From: UBA6144 sp964399165
GTDB taxonomy: Bacteria; Bdellovibrionota; Bacteriovoracia; Bacteriovoracales; Bacteriovoracaceae
Assembly (NCBI GenBank): GCA_964399165.1
Contig: CAYNPO010000004.1
Coordinates: 124,001 to 188,000 of the forward strand
Length of the DNA stretch: 64,000 nucleotides
Reading direction: 5' to 3'
Part shown: piece after piece, positions 32,946 through 40,839 of the stretch
How positions within the stretch are numbered: the stretch's first letter is position 1
Layout: every line of letters begins with the position of its first letter
Notes under the pieces: model-generated
The model's input: only the letters and a program-made list of their open reading frames with translations
What the model was told of the DNA's origin: nothing
The model's database searches: none
Translations under genes and position numbers: made by a program

Positions 32946-33563
32946 TCACTCCGGGAAAGGCGGCATCACAACCGCGTTAGCGTCATACTGGGACCGGCGC
33001 ACGTCTTTGACCCAGGCACCGAGGTTCTGGAGGTAAGCCACCAAGGCCACCGCGTCGGGCTTGGGCGTGGGGGGCGTGGTGGACTCATCGAAGTACCAGC
33101 TATAGCCTGGCATCACGCTCGCGGGCTCCACCAGCTTGGGGTTGTACAGATGGGCGTAATGCCAGTCGTTCGTCCGCTTGCCCGCTTCGCGGGTGAGATC
33201 GGGCCCCACCCGGCGCGTTCCGAAGAGTTGGGGGCGGTTGAGTTCATTCTCATACTCTCCGGGCGTGGAGACGTTGCCGTACATGAGGCTCTCGCCCGAG
33301 ACCGGACGGACGTACTGGCTGTGGCAGTGCCAGCAGGCTTCCTTCACGTAAATGTCCCTCCCCCGCCGTAGGGCCGCGTGGTAGCTGGCCACGTCCTTGT
33401 AATGGACCTGAAATTCCGCTGGTACTTCCGTGGGCAAATCCGCCGAGAGGTCTTTCTTGTCGGTCATGGTGGCGGGCCAGACTCCGAGGAACAGGAAAGC
33501 GATCACGAAGCTGATGAAGCCGGCGACGAGGAAGACGGTGCTAAAGCGCTCCAGACGGTTCAT
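32946..33563 (-). CDS. ccoO: Cytochrome cbb3 oxidase subunit II (mono-heme cytochrome c)
   Basis: The ATG at 33563 overlaps the ccoN stop (ATGA) and follows GGAGG. The 205-residue protein has one N-terminal membrane anchor (about 8-27) and a periplasmic heme domain with the heme c motif ACWHCHSQYVRPVSGE, the conserved GTRRVGPDLTRE and a Met ligand region (SVMPGYSWYF). CcoO passes electrons to the CcoN active site. Strong family match. Confidence 0.95.
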   Translation of the reverse strand: MNRLERFSTVFLVAGFISFVIAFLFLGVWPATMTDKKDLSADLPTEVPAEFQVHYKDVASYHAALRRGRDIYVKEACWHCHSQYVRPVSGESLMYGNVSTPGEYENELNRPQLFGTRRVGPDLTREAGKRTNDWHYAHLYNPKLVEPASVMPGYSWYFDESTTPPTPKPDAVALVAYLQNLGAWVKDVRRSQYDANAVVMPPFPE

Positions 33564-34951
33564 GCGGCCTCCGGTGCCGGAACACCGCTCTCGGGGGCGG
33601 CTTTGCGGTTTTTCCAAGTCATCACGAGGTTAACCAGGAAGCACATGGTTCCAGCGAAGATGGCCACGCCGGAAAGCGTGCGCACCCACCAGAACGGTTT
33701 ACTGGCGATGACGGTCTCGATGAAGGGGGACAGGTTTTTCCACATGAATCCCTGGACCAAACCCGCGCAAAGCAGGTCAATGTCCATGACCACGATGCCC
33801 ACGAAAGAGAGCCAGAAGTGCCAATGCATCAGCGACTCGCTGTGCATGGGTGTGTTGAGCAGCCGTGGCACCATGTAATAGATCCAGGCGAAGGTCCAGA
33901 AGCTGAAAGTCCCGAATAGCACCAAGTGAGAATGCCCCACCACCCAATCGGTGAAGTGGATGATTTGCTGGACGGTCAACGTCACCTGCACGGCGCACTG
34001 GATGCAGGTCACCAGGTAGCTCACCGCCCCCACGGCGATGAACATGAGGGGCACGTTGCCCACCACGCGCTTCCAATCCCCGCCCATGGTGGCGAGGATG
34101 TTGAATACCACGGTGTACACCACCACGTGGACGCCTACGGAAGCTATGATGGAAGCGTACTGCGCCCACATGGGGATCGGAGAATAGAGATAGTGGTGTG
34201 CGGAGTTCATTGGATAGAAGAACGCCAACCCCCAGAAGCCGATGAGGGAAAGGGAGTGGGAAAAGAGCGGTTTGCGCATGAGGATGGGCATCAGGTAGTA
34301 CACCATGCCCGTGCCGATGGGGGTCACGAACAGGCCCACCAGGTCATGGATGTACATTGAAGTGATGGTGGCGCCGCCGGAACCGGCATACACGTACTCG
34401 GGTAGGAAGTTCCCCATGACGTAGACCAGCGGGGTCCACACCAGCGCCGCCAGCACGTACCAGACGGTCACGTAGTAAGGTTCGTGGCGGCCACGCCAAA
34501 TGCTGGTGACGACGTTGACCACGATGAGCACCACCCCAACCGAGATAAGGGGGTCCAAGAGCGTGGGAGTCTCACCCCACTCCAGTGCCTGGGCGTACCC
34601 CGCCAGGATCATCACCACTGCGCCGACCACCAGGGCGTTGTAGACCCAGAATGTGAACCACGCCAGACGGTGGGAGAGCAGGGGTTTGCCCGTGAGCTTG
34701 GGGATCATCCAGTAGACGATGGCGAAGAATGCGTTGGCGAGCCAGCCGTAGGCCACTCCTTGGGTGTGTACCATGCGCACCCGGCCGGGGGAGAGAAACT
34801 CCACTCCCTTGAAGGGATAGAGATCGATGAATTGGAGGGAGTAGCCCAATCCCGCCAGCACCACGATGATGATCAGAGCAGTGGCCACCCAAAGGTGCGC
34901 CTTGATCACGTCGTAAGGGACCAAGCTCGGGGATTCAACGGACGCGCTCAT
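33560..34951 (-). CDS. ccoN: Cytochrome cbb3 oxidase subunit I
   Basis: A 463-residue heme-copper oxidase core with 12 predicted helices. Metal ligands are visible: VHTQG (low-spin heme His), MYIHDLVG and SAHHYLYSP (CuB His set), and FTDWVVGHSHLVLFG (heme b3/heme b His). The sequence aligns with CcoN, not with NorB, because of the HHYLY block and the lack of a glutamate-rich NorB loop, and because ccoO follows. It reduces oxygen to water at high affinity. The start overlaps the stop of the diheme cytochrome gene. Confidence 0.95.
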   Translation of the reverse strand: MSASVESPSLVPYDVIKAHLWVATALIIIVVLAGLGYSLQFIDLYPFKGVEFLSPGRVRMVHTQGVAYGWLANAFFAIVYWMIPKLTGKPLLSHRLAWFTFWVYNALVVGAVVMILAGYAQALEWGETPTLLDPLISVGVVLIVVNVVTSIWRGRHEPYYVTVWYVLAALVWTPLVYVMGNFLPEYVYAGSGGATITSMYIHDLVGLFVTPIGTGMVYYLMPILMRKPLFSHSLSLIGFWGLAFFYPMNSAHHYLYSPIPMWAQYASIIASVGVHVVVYTVVFNILATMGGDWKRVVGNVPLMFIAVGAVSYLVTCIQCAVQVTLTVQQIIHFTDWVVGHSHLVLFGTFSFWTFAWIYYMVPRLLNTPMHSESLMHWHFWLSFVGIVVMDIDLLCAGLVQGFMWKNLSPFIETVIASKPFWWVRTLSGVAIFAGTMCFLVNLVMTWKNRKAAPESGVPAPEAA

Positions 34952-35748
34952 TGGGCCTCCTCGGGGCGGATGGGAGCGATGGCGGGGGCGGGATAGAGGC
35001 CGCGCTCCTCGCCCCGCAGGTACAGGACGTAGGCGGCGAGGTCCCAGAGGGCGTCATCCGAATAAACGTCTTTGAAGGAGGGCATGGGCGTGCCATTCAC
35101 GCCGACCAGCAAGGTGGTGTAGATGTCGGCCACGTCCTTGCCGCGCTTGATGGTGGGAAGGCGCAAGTTAGCGGGCCGAACGGGCTGTCCCCAGTCGTCG
35201 GTGAGTTCGGCCGCGCCCTCCCCGTCTCCCCTGCCAGCAGGTCCGTGGCAGAGGACGCACGCCTCCACGAAGAGCTTGCGGCCTCGCTGTGCGCGGGCGA
35301 GGAACTTGCCGTGGACGGTGAAATCCTCCAGGGGAACCGGCGCGCCCACCACCGGAGCGGCCCGCTTGGCGGGATCCTGCCACTCCTTGGAGAAGGTTTT
35401 GAGGTATTCCACCACCGCGAAGCGCTCCCGCTCCGGCATTTCGTAGAAGCCAGGCATGCTCGTGCCCGCCACGCCATGGGAAAGAGTGCGCATGAGGTCG
35501 GCGTCCGAAGGTAGGGTTCCCAACGGTGAAGTGCGGAACTTGAAAATCCCGCTGGTGAAATCCCGGGGCTTGGGGTTGAGCCATGCGGCACCTGGTCCCT
35601 GGCCGTCACCCTTCTCGCCGTGGCAGCTGGCGCAACGGCGCTCGTAAGCGAGCTTGCCGTAGTGGGTGAGCTCTTGGCGGGCGATGGACTGGGGAAACGA
35701 GGAAGCGTGGGCCGGTCCCATGAAACCGAAAATGAACCAAAGAAACAT
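34948..35748 (-). CDS. Periplasmic diheme cytochrome c, first gene of the cbb3 operon
   Basis: The ATG at 35748 follows AGGAGTT and opens a signal peptide (MFLWFIFGFMGPAHA). The 266-residue protein has two class I cytochrome c domains: CASCHGEKGDGQGPG with TSMPGFYEM as the first Met ligand region, and CVLCHGPAGRGDGEG with TPMPSFKDV as the second. CcoP is also diheme but is membrane-anchored by an N-terminal helix and follows ccoO; here a soluble or signal-anchored diheme protein comes first and no other CcoP is present, so this may replace CcoP. Two operator-like sites lie upstream. Confidence 0.9.
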   Translation of the reverse strand: MFLWFIFGFMGPAHASSFPQSIARQELTHYGKLAYERRCASCHGEKGDGQGPGAAWLNPKPRDFTSGIFKFRTSPLGTLPSDADLMRTLSHGVAGTSMPGFYEMPERERFAVVEYLKTFSKEWQDPAKRAAPVVGAPVPLEDFTVHGKFLARAQRGRKLFVEACVLCHGPAGRGDGEGAAELTDDWGQPVRPANLRLPTIKRGKDVADIYTTLLVGVNGTPMPSFKDVYSDDALWDLAAYVLYLRGEERGLYPAPAIAPIRPEEAQ

Positions 35749-35794
35749 CGGAACTCCTGTGTTCAACCAAGATATAGGCCAATGTCCAACCGAA

Positions 35795-35834
35795 ACATGA
35801 CCTCACCCGCGCCAAAACATGACGGGTGTCATGT
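35795..35834 (-). promoter_or_regulatory. Tandem CRP/FNR-type operator of the cbb3 operon
   Basis: ACATGAC-GGGT-GTCATGT (35817-35834) is a perfect 7-4-7 palindrome of the CRP/FNR/DNR type (TGAC-N4-GTCA core). A second half-site ACATGAC lies at 35795-35801, 22 bp away centre to centre. With a TATATC -10 box at 35771-35776 (minus strand), the sites would sit near -41 and -63 from the start. The same motif precedes the second Usp gene. Confidence 0.6.
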
Positions 35835-36003
35835 CCAGATTGTTGGTCCAGAAGCTGGGCGCTCCCGGTGGCAATTAGCGCCCGACTAGGGGGGAGATGC
35901 GACCGCCAAATTGACACTTCCAGGCGGGTTTTCGACTGGTTGCGCTTGGCATGGGGCCCGCAATCAAGACGCCAGGGACGCACCCCTGAACAGGAGGTTC
36001 AAC

Positions 36004-36237
36004 ATGGAAATGACCAAACTTGTCTTCATCACCCTGACCGCTCTGATGTCGTCCGCCCCAGTCGCCCACTCCCACGAGCTCTCCTACCAGGACTTCGCCG
36101 TGGTTCCCGCGGTGGAGAGCCAGCTCCTGACGTCGGACAGGCTGGAATGTCTCTACAAGAAGCGCTGTTTGGAAGACGGAACCCGGGTAGGCCGGGGCCT
36201 CGCCTCCGAGAAACGCCTTCCCCGCCGTCCTTTCTAG
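36004..36237 (+). CDS. Small secreted protein, 77 aa
   Basis: The ATG at 36004 follows AGGAGG by 6 nt. The protein has a signal peptide (MEMTKLVFITLTALMSSAPV, cleaved near AHS) and a mature part of about 50 residues with two Cys (RLECLYKKRCLEDG), which may form a disulfide. It diverges from the cytochrome operon and could share the FNR-type sites. Its TAG overlaps the stop of tatC (CTAG). Function unknown. Confidence 0.75.
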   Translation: MEMTKLVFITLTALMSSAPVAHSHELSYQDFAVVPAVESQLLTSDRLECLYKKRCLEDGTRVGRGLASEKRLPRRPF

Positions 36238-36983
36238 GCGGAGGTGTCCGGGAGATGGCGCCGGCGCAGGTACGGGTGGACGATCAGCCACACTCCGAGC
36301 ACGCCGATCTCATAGAGGGCCATCATGGGTATCCACACCACCATCATGCTGAAGATGTCTGGGGTCGGCGTAATGATGGCGGCGAAAAGGGCAAAGCCCA
36401 CGTAAAGGTAGCGGCGCATGGCCTTCAAGGAGGGCGCCGTCACCAGTCCCATGAAGCCCAGGATCAGGAGGATGTTGGGCAGCTGGAACAATAGACCCAG
36501 CACTACCAGCACCTTCGACGCCAAAAGCAGGTAGTCCTTCACGTCCATCATGGCCTCCACGCCTTGCACCCCCGCACCGAGCAGCGTGGTGAAGGTGAAG
36601 GGAAAGACCACGTAGTAACCGAAAGCCGCGCCGGCGATGAACAGCAAGAAGCCCAAAAAGATGAAGGGCAACACGGCCCGCGCCTCGTGGTCATGGAGCC
36701 CGGGGCGGATGAAAAGCCAGGCCTCGCGAAACCAGAACGGCGAGGCCAGGAACACGCAGCTCCAGAAGGCGATCTGGAACTCCGCCAGCACCTTGTCCAG
36801 AAGACCGGTAAACACCACTTTTCCCTGCGCCCCCACCGCCACCCGTAGGGGCGCCAGCAGAAACTCCGCGATCTCAGCGCCAAAGTGGTAGCAAACGCCG
36901 AAGGAGACCGCGAGGATGACGACGACGCGGATTAGGCGCGTGCGCAACTCCTCTAGGTGCTCTATCAGGGACATTTCCTTCAT
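36234..36983 (-). CDS. tatC: Sec-independent translocase subunit TatC
   Basis: The protein has the six-helix TatC pattern with the conserved SLIEHLEELRTRL N-terminus (substrate twin-Arg contact), the FWFREAWLFIRPGLHDHEAR loop, the FGYYVVFP helix and IITPTPDIFSMM near the end. The start is uncertain among three close ATGs; 36983 is used, and MSLIEHLEEL at 36974 is also plausible. TatC binds twin-arginine signal peptides and forms the translocase with TatA/B, which are not in this window. Confidence 0.95.
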   Translation of the reverse strand: MKEMSLIEHLEELRTRLIRVVVILAVSFGVCYHFGAEIAEFLLAPLRVAVGAQGKVVFTGLLDKVLAEFQIAFWSCVFLASPFWFREAWLFIRPGLHDHEARAVLPFIFLGFLLFIAGAAFGYYVVFPFTFTTLLGAGVQGVEAMMDVKDYLLLASKVLVVLGLLFQLPNILLILGFMGLVTAPSLKAMRRYLYVGFALFAAIITPTPDIFSMMVVWIPMMALYEIGVLGVWLIVHPYLRRRHLPDTSA

Positions 36984-37054
36984 GGGGCCCATTCTGACAC
37001 GCTTGCACGGGAAAATCCGGCCCTTCCCCGCCGGGGCCATGCTAAAATTGCCCC

Positions 37055-37702
37055 ATGCTACCGCTCTGCTTGCTCTTGCTACTCTCCCCTGCCGAGGCCC
37101 GTATGGACCGCACAGCCGGTACGGCCATCCTGCGCTGCCTTGGGGCCGAGGAAAAAGAGTTCCACCGGCAAAAGCATACGGGGGCCTTGTACGCGCTGAA
37201 CCAGCGCCTGATCGGGGAGCTGGTCATGGTGACGGGTCTCGAGGGCAAGCCGGAATTCCTCGCCAAAGCCTGCTCTGGTAAGGGCTCCCCTTCCGTGGCC
37301 TTGCTCGAGGCCCTGCTCTTTGACGGTGAGGGGTGGTCTACCTCGGGCGAAGCTACCACGCCGGTGGAAGGCAACATCCGGCAGGAGTTGGTGAAAGACC
37401 TGGTGGCCACGGCCCCGGAAATCCTCCTGGAGTTCCTCTCCCAACTCCAGGCCGAGGCGCCCACGGCCGATTGCCTGGAAAAGCACGTCCCGGGGCTTAA
37501 GACCATGAACCAGGAAGTGCGTTGGCTTCAAGAAGAAGTCGACCTGGCCAAGCTCGCCGGGCACAAGGCCCGCTTACGGCCAATTTTCTCCAAAGTTCGG
37601 GGAATCCAGGCGGTGTTCGCCCAGTGCCGCCAAGAGGCCCGTCAGCGCAAAGAGAAGTCCAAGGAAACCGAAAGCGCCTCGGGAAAACCTTCGGCCCAGT
37701 AA
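37055..37702 (+). CDS. Secreted protein of unknown function
   Basis: A 215-residue protein starting with a short signal peptide (MLPLCLLLLLSPAEA). The mature part is helical with four Cys and ends in a charged low-complexity tail (RQEARQRKEKSKETES). No family recognised. The TAAAAT at 37043-37048 is a -10-like box only 7 nt before the ATG, and there is no Shine-Dalgarno, so the transcript may be leaderless. The last 61 nt overlap the 3' end of the convergent BFD-type gene. Confidence 0.7.
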   Translation: MLPLCLLLLLSPAEARMDRTAGTAILRCLGAEEKEFHRQKHTGALYALNQRLIGELVMVTGLEGKPEFLAKACSGKGSPSVALLEALLFDGEGWSTSGEATTPVEGNIRQELVKDLVATAPEILLEFLSQLQAEAPTADCLEKHVPGLKTMNQEVRWLQEEVDLAKLAGHKARLRPIFSKVRGIQAVFAQCRQEARQRKEKSKETESASGKPSAQ

Positions 37703-38394
37703 TCGGTCAGGGCCGAGGCCAAGTCCCATTCTTGGTCGGCGGTCAGGCCCCCCTCCACCCGCACCACGACCACCCCCGCTTGGAAAGACAGCACGGAGAA
37801 GGTTTTCTCGGCCGCCCATGGAAAGCGCGCGCGTTTTTTCCATGCCGCCAGAGACTCCTCCAGCCTGAGCGCCCAGGTGGCATGGCTCTCGCCGTGCCAG
37901 CGTCGGGCGGGAGGCGCGTGTCGGCGCGCCAGCTCTTCCAGTTTCGGAACGCAGCTGCCACAACCCGTTCCGGCCATGGTCTGCGCTTTCAAAGCGTCCA
38001 ACCCGAGCCCAGGACGCGCGAGCAGTGCGGCCTTGACGGTGGCCTCGGATACGCGGTGGCAGCGGCACAGTTGAGCGGCTTCCTCACCCCGGACCACGGG
38101 ATGGGTACGGTAAAGGGCCTGGCGGACCACCTCCTGGGGCAGGGCCGCGTCCCTAAGGCGTGAGTGAGGGAGCGCCCGCATGGCGGCGTCGGCGACATTC
38201 TCGAAGGCCCAGGCCAGCCCATGTCCCGCCAGCCACCCCGCCAACCACGAGAGCTGGGGGTCGTCGGAAGGGCGCCCTTCCCACCAGGCGTCGCGCACGC
38301 GGCGGCGCTCGTCCAGGGAGAGGTGGAACACCACCGGAGCCTCGTCGGTTTCCAAGCGCACGCTGATATCGGGTACGGTGGCGGTGTCGCGCAT
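37642..38394 (-). CDS. BFD-like [2Fe-2S] protein
   Basis: The central part shows a BFD-type cluster: Cys110 and Cys112 (LCRCHRVSE), then Cys145 and Cys148 (GTGCGSC), the CxC-x32-CxxC spacing. BFD domains carry a [2Fe-2S] cluster, as in bacterioferritin-associated ferredoxin and in NirB/NasB. Flanking regions (about 100 residues on each side) have no match I recognise; the C-terminal 60 residues are strand-rich. The stop lies 61 nt inside the convergent secreted-protein gene. It precedes map on the opposite side of transcription, with 2 nt between map's stop and this gene's start. A role in iron storage or redox sensing is possible. Confidence 0.8.
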   Translation of the reverse strand: MRDTATVPDISVRLETDEAPVVFHLSLDERRRVRDAWWEGRPSDDPQLSWLAGWLAGHGLAWAFENVADAAMRALPHSRLRDAALPQEVVRQALYRTHPVVRGEEAAQLCRCHRVSEATVKAALLARPGLGLDALKAQTMAGTGCGSCVPKLEELARRHAPPARRWHGESHATWALRLEESLAAWKKRARFPWAAEKTFSVLSFQAGVVVVRVEGGLTADQEWDLASALTDYWAEGFPEALSVSLDFSLR

Positions 38395-38396
38395 TT

Positions 38397-39158
38397 TCAG
38401 GTTTGGCCGGGAGGCAGGGTGAGTATCTCGTAGCCGTCCTCGGTGATGAGGATGGTGTGTTCGAACTGGGCGGACCAGGATTTGTCCTTGGTCACCACGG
38501 TCCAGCCGTCGTCGAGGACTTTGCAGTGGCGCTTACCCAAATTGATCATGGGTTCCACGGTGAATGTCATGCCCGGCTTCATCTCCACGCCGGTGCCGCG
38601 GCGGCCGTAGTGCAGGATCTGGGGATCCTCGTGGAACTCTCGGCCGATGCCATGACCGCAGTATTCCTGGACCACGCTGAAGCCGTTGGCGTGGGCGATC
38701 TCCTCGATGGCGGCGCCGATGTCGCCGGTGCGGGCGCCGGGGCGGCAGACGGCGATACCCGCCATCATGCACTCGTGGGCCGTCTCCACCAGCTTTTTGT
38801 GCTCGGGGCGCACGTTGCCCACGAAGAAGGTGCGGTTGGTGTCCCCGTGGAAACCTTTGAGCTTGGTCGTCACGTCGATGTTGAGGATATCCCCGTCTTT
38901 GAGCACGTCCTTGGTGCTGGGGATGCCGTGGCAGATCACCTCGTTGAGGGAGGTGCACACGGACTTGGGAAACCCGTTGTAGTTCAACGGCGCGGGAACG
39001 GCGTCCCGCTCAGTGATGTAGGCATGGCACAGGCGGTTGATGTCCTCGGTGGTCATGCCCACGCGGATCTTCCCGCCCAGGTACTCCAGCGTCTCCGCGG
39101 CGAGGCGGCAGGTGTCCCGCATGAGCTGGATTTCCCGGCTGGATTTGATGCTGATCAT
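38397..39158 (-). CDS. map: Methionine aminopeptidase type I
   Basis: A 253-residue type I enzyme with all five metal ligands in order: DILNIDVTT (Asp), HGDTNRTF (Asp), GHGIGREFHEDP (His), TFTVEPM (Glu) and SAQFEHTILIT (Glu). The substrate His (NEVICHGIP) is present. It removes initiator methionine from nascent proteins. It is divergent from the dehydrogenase gene. Confidence 0.97.
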   Translation of the reverse strand: MISIKSSREIQLMRDTCRLAAETLEYLGGKIRVGMTTEDINRLCHAYITERDAVPAPLNYNGFPKSVCTSLNEVICHGIPSTKDVLKDGDILNIDVTTKLKGFHGDTNRTFFVGNVRPEHKKLVETAHECMMAGIAVCRPGARTGDIGAAIEEIAHANGFSVVQEYCGHGIGREFHEDPQILHYGRRGTGVEMKPGMTFTVEPMINLGKRHCKVLDDGWTVVTKDKSWSAQFEHTILITEDGYEILTLPPGQT

Positions 39159-39189
39159 GGATTGGAGTTATAGCGCGTCAGAGGCGGAA

Positions 39190-39218
39190 TTGACACCCCG
39201 GAGGGCGGCCCCTACTCT
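39190..39218 (+). promoter_or_regulatory. Sigma-70 promoter of the hydroxyacid dehydrogenase gene, leaderless
   Basis: TTGACA, a 17-nt spacer and TACTCT, with the -10 ending 6 nt before the ATG at 39225. The start of transcription would fall on or next to the A of ATG; no Shine-Dalgarno is present. Confidence 0.6.
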
Positions 39219-39224
39219 GGGTCC

Positions 39225-40172
39225 ATGCTTCGCACCTGGGTGAAACGCACCGACGGCTCCTCATACTTCCCCCCTCATTTCCACAACATGGAGAAGGGGG
39301 CGCTGGAGGCCGTGGCCGGCGTGGGGTACCTGGGGTTGGGCGAGGCGCTCCCTTCCGAGGGGGATGTGTGCCTGCTGACCAACACCCTCACCCGCCTGCC
39401 CGACTGGGAATTCCTGCGCCCCCGGGTCAAACTCGTGCTCCACCCCAACTCGGGCTTCGACAATTTGCTGTCCGGTCTGGAAGCTTGGGACGGTATTCCC
39501 GTGGTGCTCGGTAACCCGGTGAGGGCCCAGGCCGTGGCCCAATGGACGCTGGCGGCTTTGCTTCAGCACGTGGTTCCCATTACCGGCGCACCCGCTTGGC
39601 CCACCTCCCGCGAGTGGGCTCGTCCCCTGGTGGGCGAAAAGCAAATCCTCCTTGTGGGGCACGGGCTCGTGGGGCAACTAGTGCAGGACGGCCTGGCTGC
39701 CATGGGGGCCACCGCCCGTGTGCACGATCCCTTCAAAGGCCACGCGGCCGACCTCCGGGAAAGCTGGGACGTGGTCATCCTGGCTGCTTCCCTCAACCCG
39801 ACCAGCCGGCACATACTGGGTAAAGACTTTTTTGACCACGCATTTCCCGAGCTTTTACTCATCAACCCCGCTAGGGGCGAACTAGTGGACGAAACCGCCT
39901 TGCGCGCATTCCTGCGCCGTTGCCCCCGGGCACGGGCGGTGCTGGACGTGCACGCGAGGGAGCCCTACCCCGCCGGTTACTGGGCGGATTGCCCCAACGT
40001 ACTGCCCACGCCCCACGTAGCCGGCGTGTGGAGCGGCCTGGTGGAAAGCATGGTGTCCTTCGAGGCGGCTATCCTGCGCGACTGGCACGGGCTGGGGCCA
40101 GACGGCTTCCGCGCTCGCCACGGAAATCTCCTACTGGAAAACCGCCTCACCTCCCAGGGTTGGCACCGGTGA
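39225..40172 (+). CDS. D-isomer-specific 2-hydroxyacid dehydrogenase
   Basis: The 315 residues follow the D-2-hydroxyacid dehydrogenase fold: a catalytic domain, then a Rossmann domain with VGHGLVGQLVQDGL, the catalytic Arg in INPARGELVD, Glu in HAREPYP and His in PTPHVAG. Substrate cannot be told; PdxB, SerA or glyoxylate reductase types all share these motifs. A good -35/-10 precedes the ATG. The TGA overlaps the GTG start of aat. Confidence 0.9.
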   Translation: MLRTWVKRTDGSSYFPPHFHNMEKGALEAVAGVGYLGLGEALPSEGDVCLLTNTLTRLPDWEFLRPRVKLVLHPNSGFDNLLSGLEAWDGIPVVLGNPVRAQAVAQWTLAALLQHVVPITGAPAWPTSREWARPLVGEKQILLVGHGLVGQLVQDGLAAMGATARVHDPFKGHAADLRESWDVVILAASLNPTSRHILGKDFFDHAFPELLLINPARGELVDETALRAFLRRCPRARAVLDVHAREPYPAGYWADCPNVLPTPHVAGVWSGLVESMVSFEAAILRDWHGLGPDGFRARHGNLLLENRLTSQGWHR

Positions 40173-40816
40173 CCCGACGTAAGATCGTCTTCCCGCCGGT
40201 GGAAGAGGCTACCGAGGACGGGCTGGTCGCGGTGGGCGGGGACATGGAGCCGGACACGCTGCTGGAGGCCTACTCGCGGGGCATTTTCCCTTGGCCCCTC
40301 TCCCCCGAATTCCCTTTGGCATGGTTCTCGCCGGATCCACGCGGCGTCCTGTTCTTCGACGAACTCCACGTGCCCCGCAGCTTCGCCAAGTTCCTGCGCA
40401 AAGTACCTTTCGAGGTGCGCTTCGACGAGGCCTTTCCCGAGATCATCCGCCACTGCGCCACCGTCCCGCGGAGGGAGGGCTCCACCTGGATCACCCCCGA
40501 CATCATCCGGGGCTACACGCGGCTCTTCGAAGAGGGCCACGCCTGGTGCGCGGGAGCGTGGCTCCACGGCAAGCTGGTAGGGGGCCTCTATGGCGTATAC
40601 CTGGGAGATTTCGTCTCAGGCGAGAGCATGTTCACCCTCGCCGACGGCGCGGGCAAGGCAGCCCTACTGGGGGCGGTCTCACGGTTTGAGTCCGAAGGGC
40701 TCACCTGGATGGACACACAAATGGTTACATCAGTTGTGGAAGGCTTCGGTGGCCGTTACATATCACGGAAGGAATTTCTAAGTATGCTTGCTGAGTGCAT
40801 TCGTGTTGAAGATTAG
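40169..40816 (+). CDS. aat: Leucyl/phenylalanyl-tRNA-protein transferase
   Basis: The GTG at 40169 overlaps the previous stop (GTGA). The 215-residue protein matches Aat: GLVAVGGDMEPDTLLEAYSRGIFPW, PDPRGVLFFDELHVPRS, STWITPDIIRGYTRL, GGLYGVYLGDFVSGESMF and WMDTQMVTSVVEGFGGRYIS. Aat adds Leu or Phe to N-terminal Arg/Lys for the N-end rule path. The last 33 codons are visibly richer in A and T than the rest, although the protein still fits the family; see the finding on base composition. Confidence 0.94.
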   Translation: MTRRKIVFPPVEEATEDGLVAVGGDMEPDTLLEAYSRGIFPWPLSPEFPLAWFSPDPRGVLFFDELHVPRSFAKFLRKVPFEVRFDEAFPEIIRHCATVPRREGSTWITPDIIRGYTRLFEEGHAWCAGAWLHGKLVGGLYGVYLGDFVSGESMFTLADGAGKAALLGAVSRFESEGLTWMDTQMVTSVVEGFGGRYISRKEFLSMLAECIRVED

Positions 40817-40839
40817 CTCCAAACAAGCCTAGGGGGATT

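Noticed and set aside
33560..34951. Nitric oxide reductase NorB
   Set aside because: The HHYLY block, the ccoO neighbour and the ligand layout fit CcoN better.
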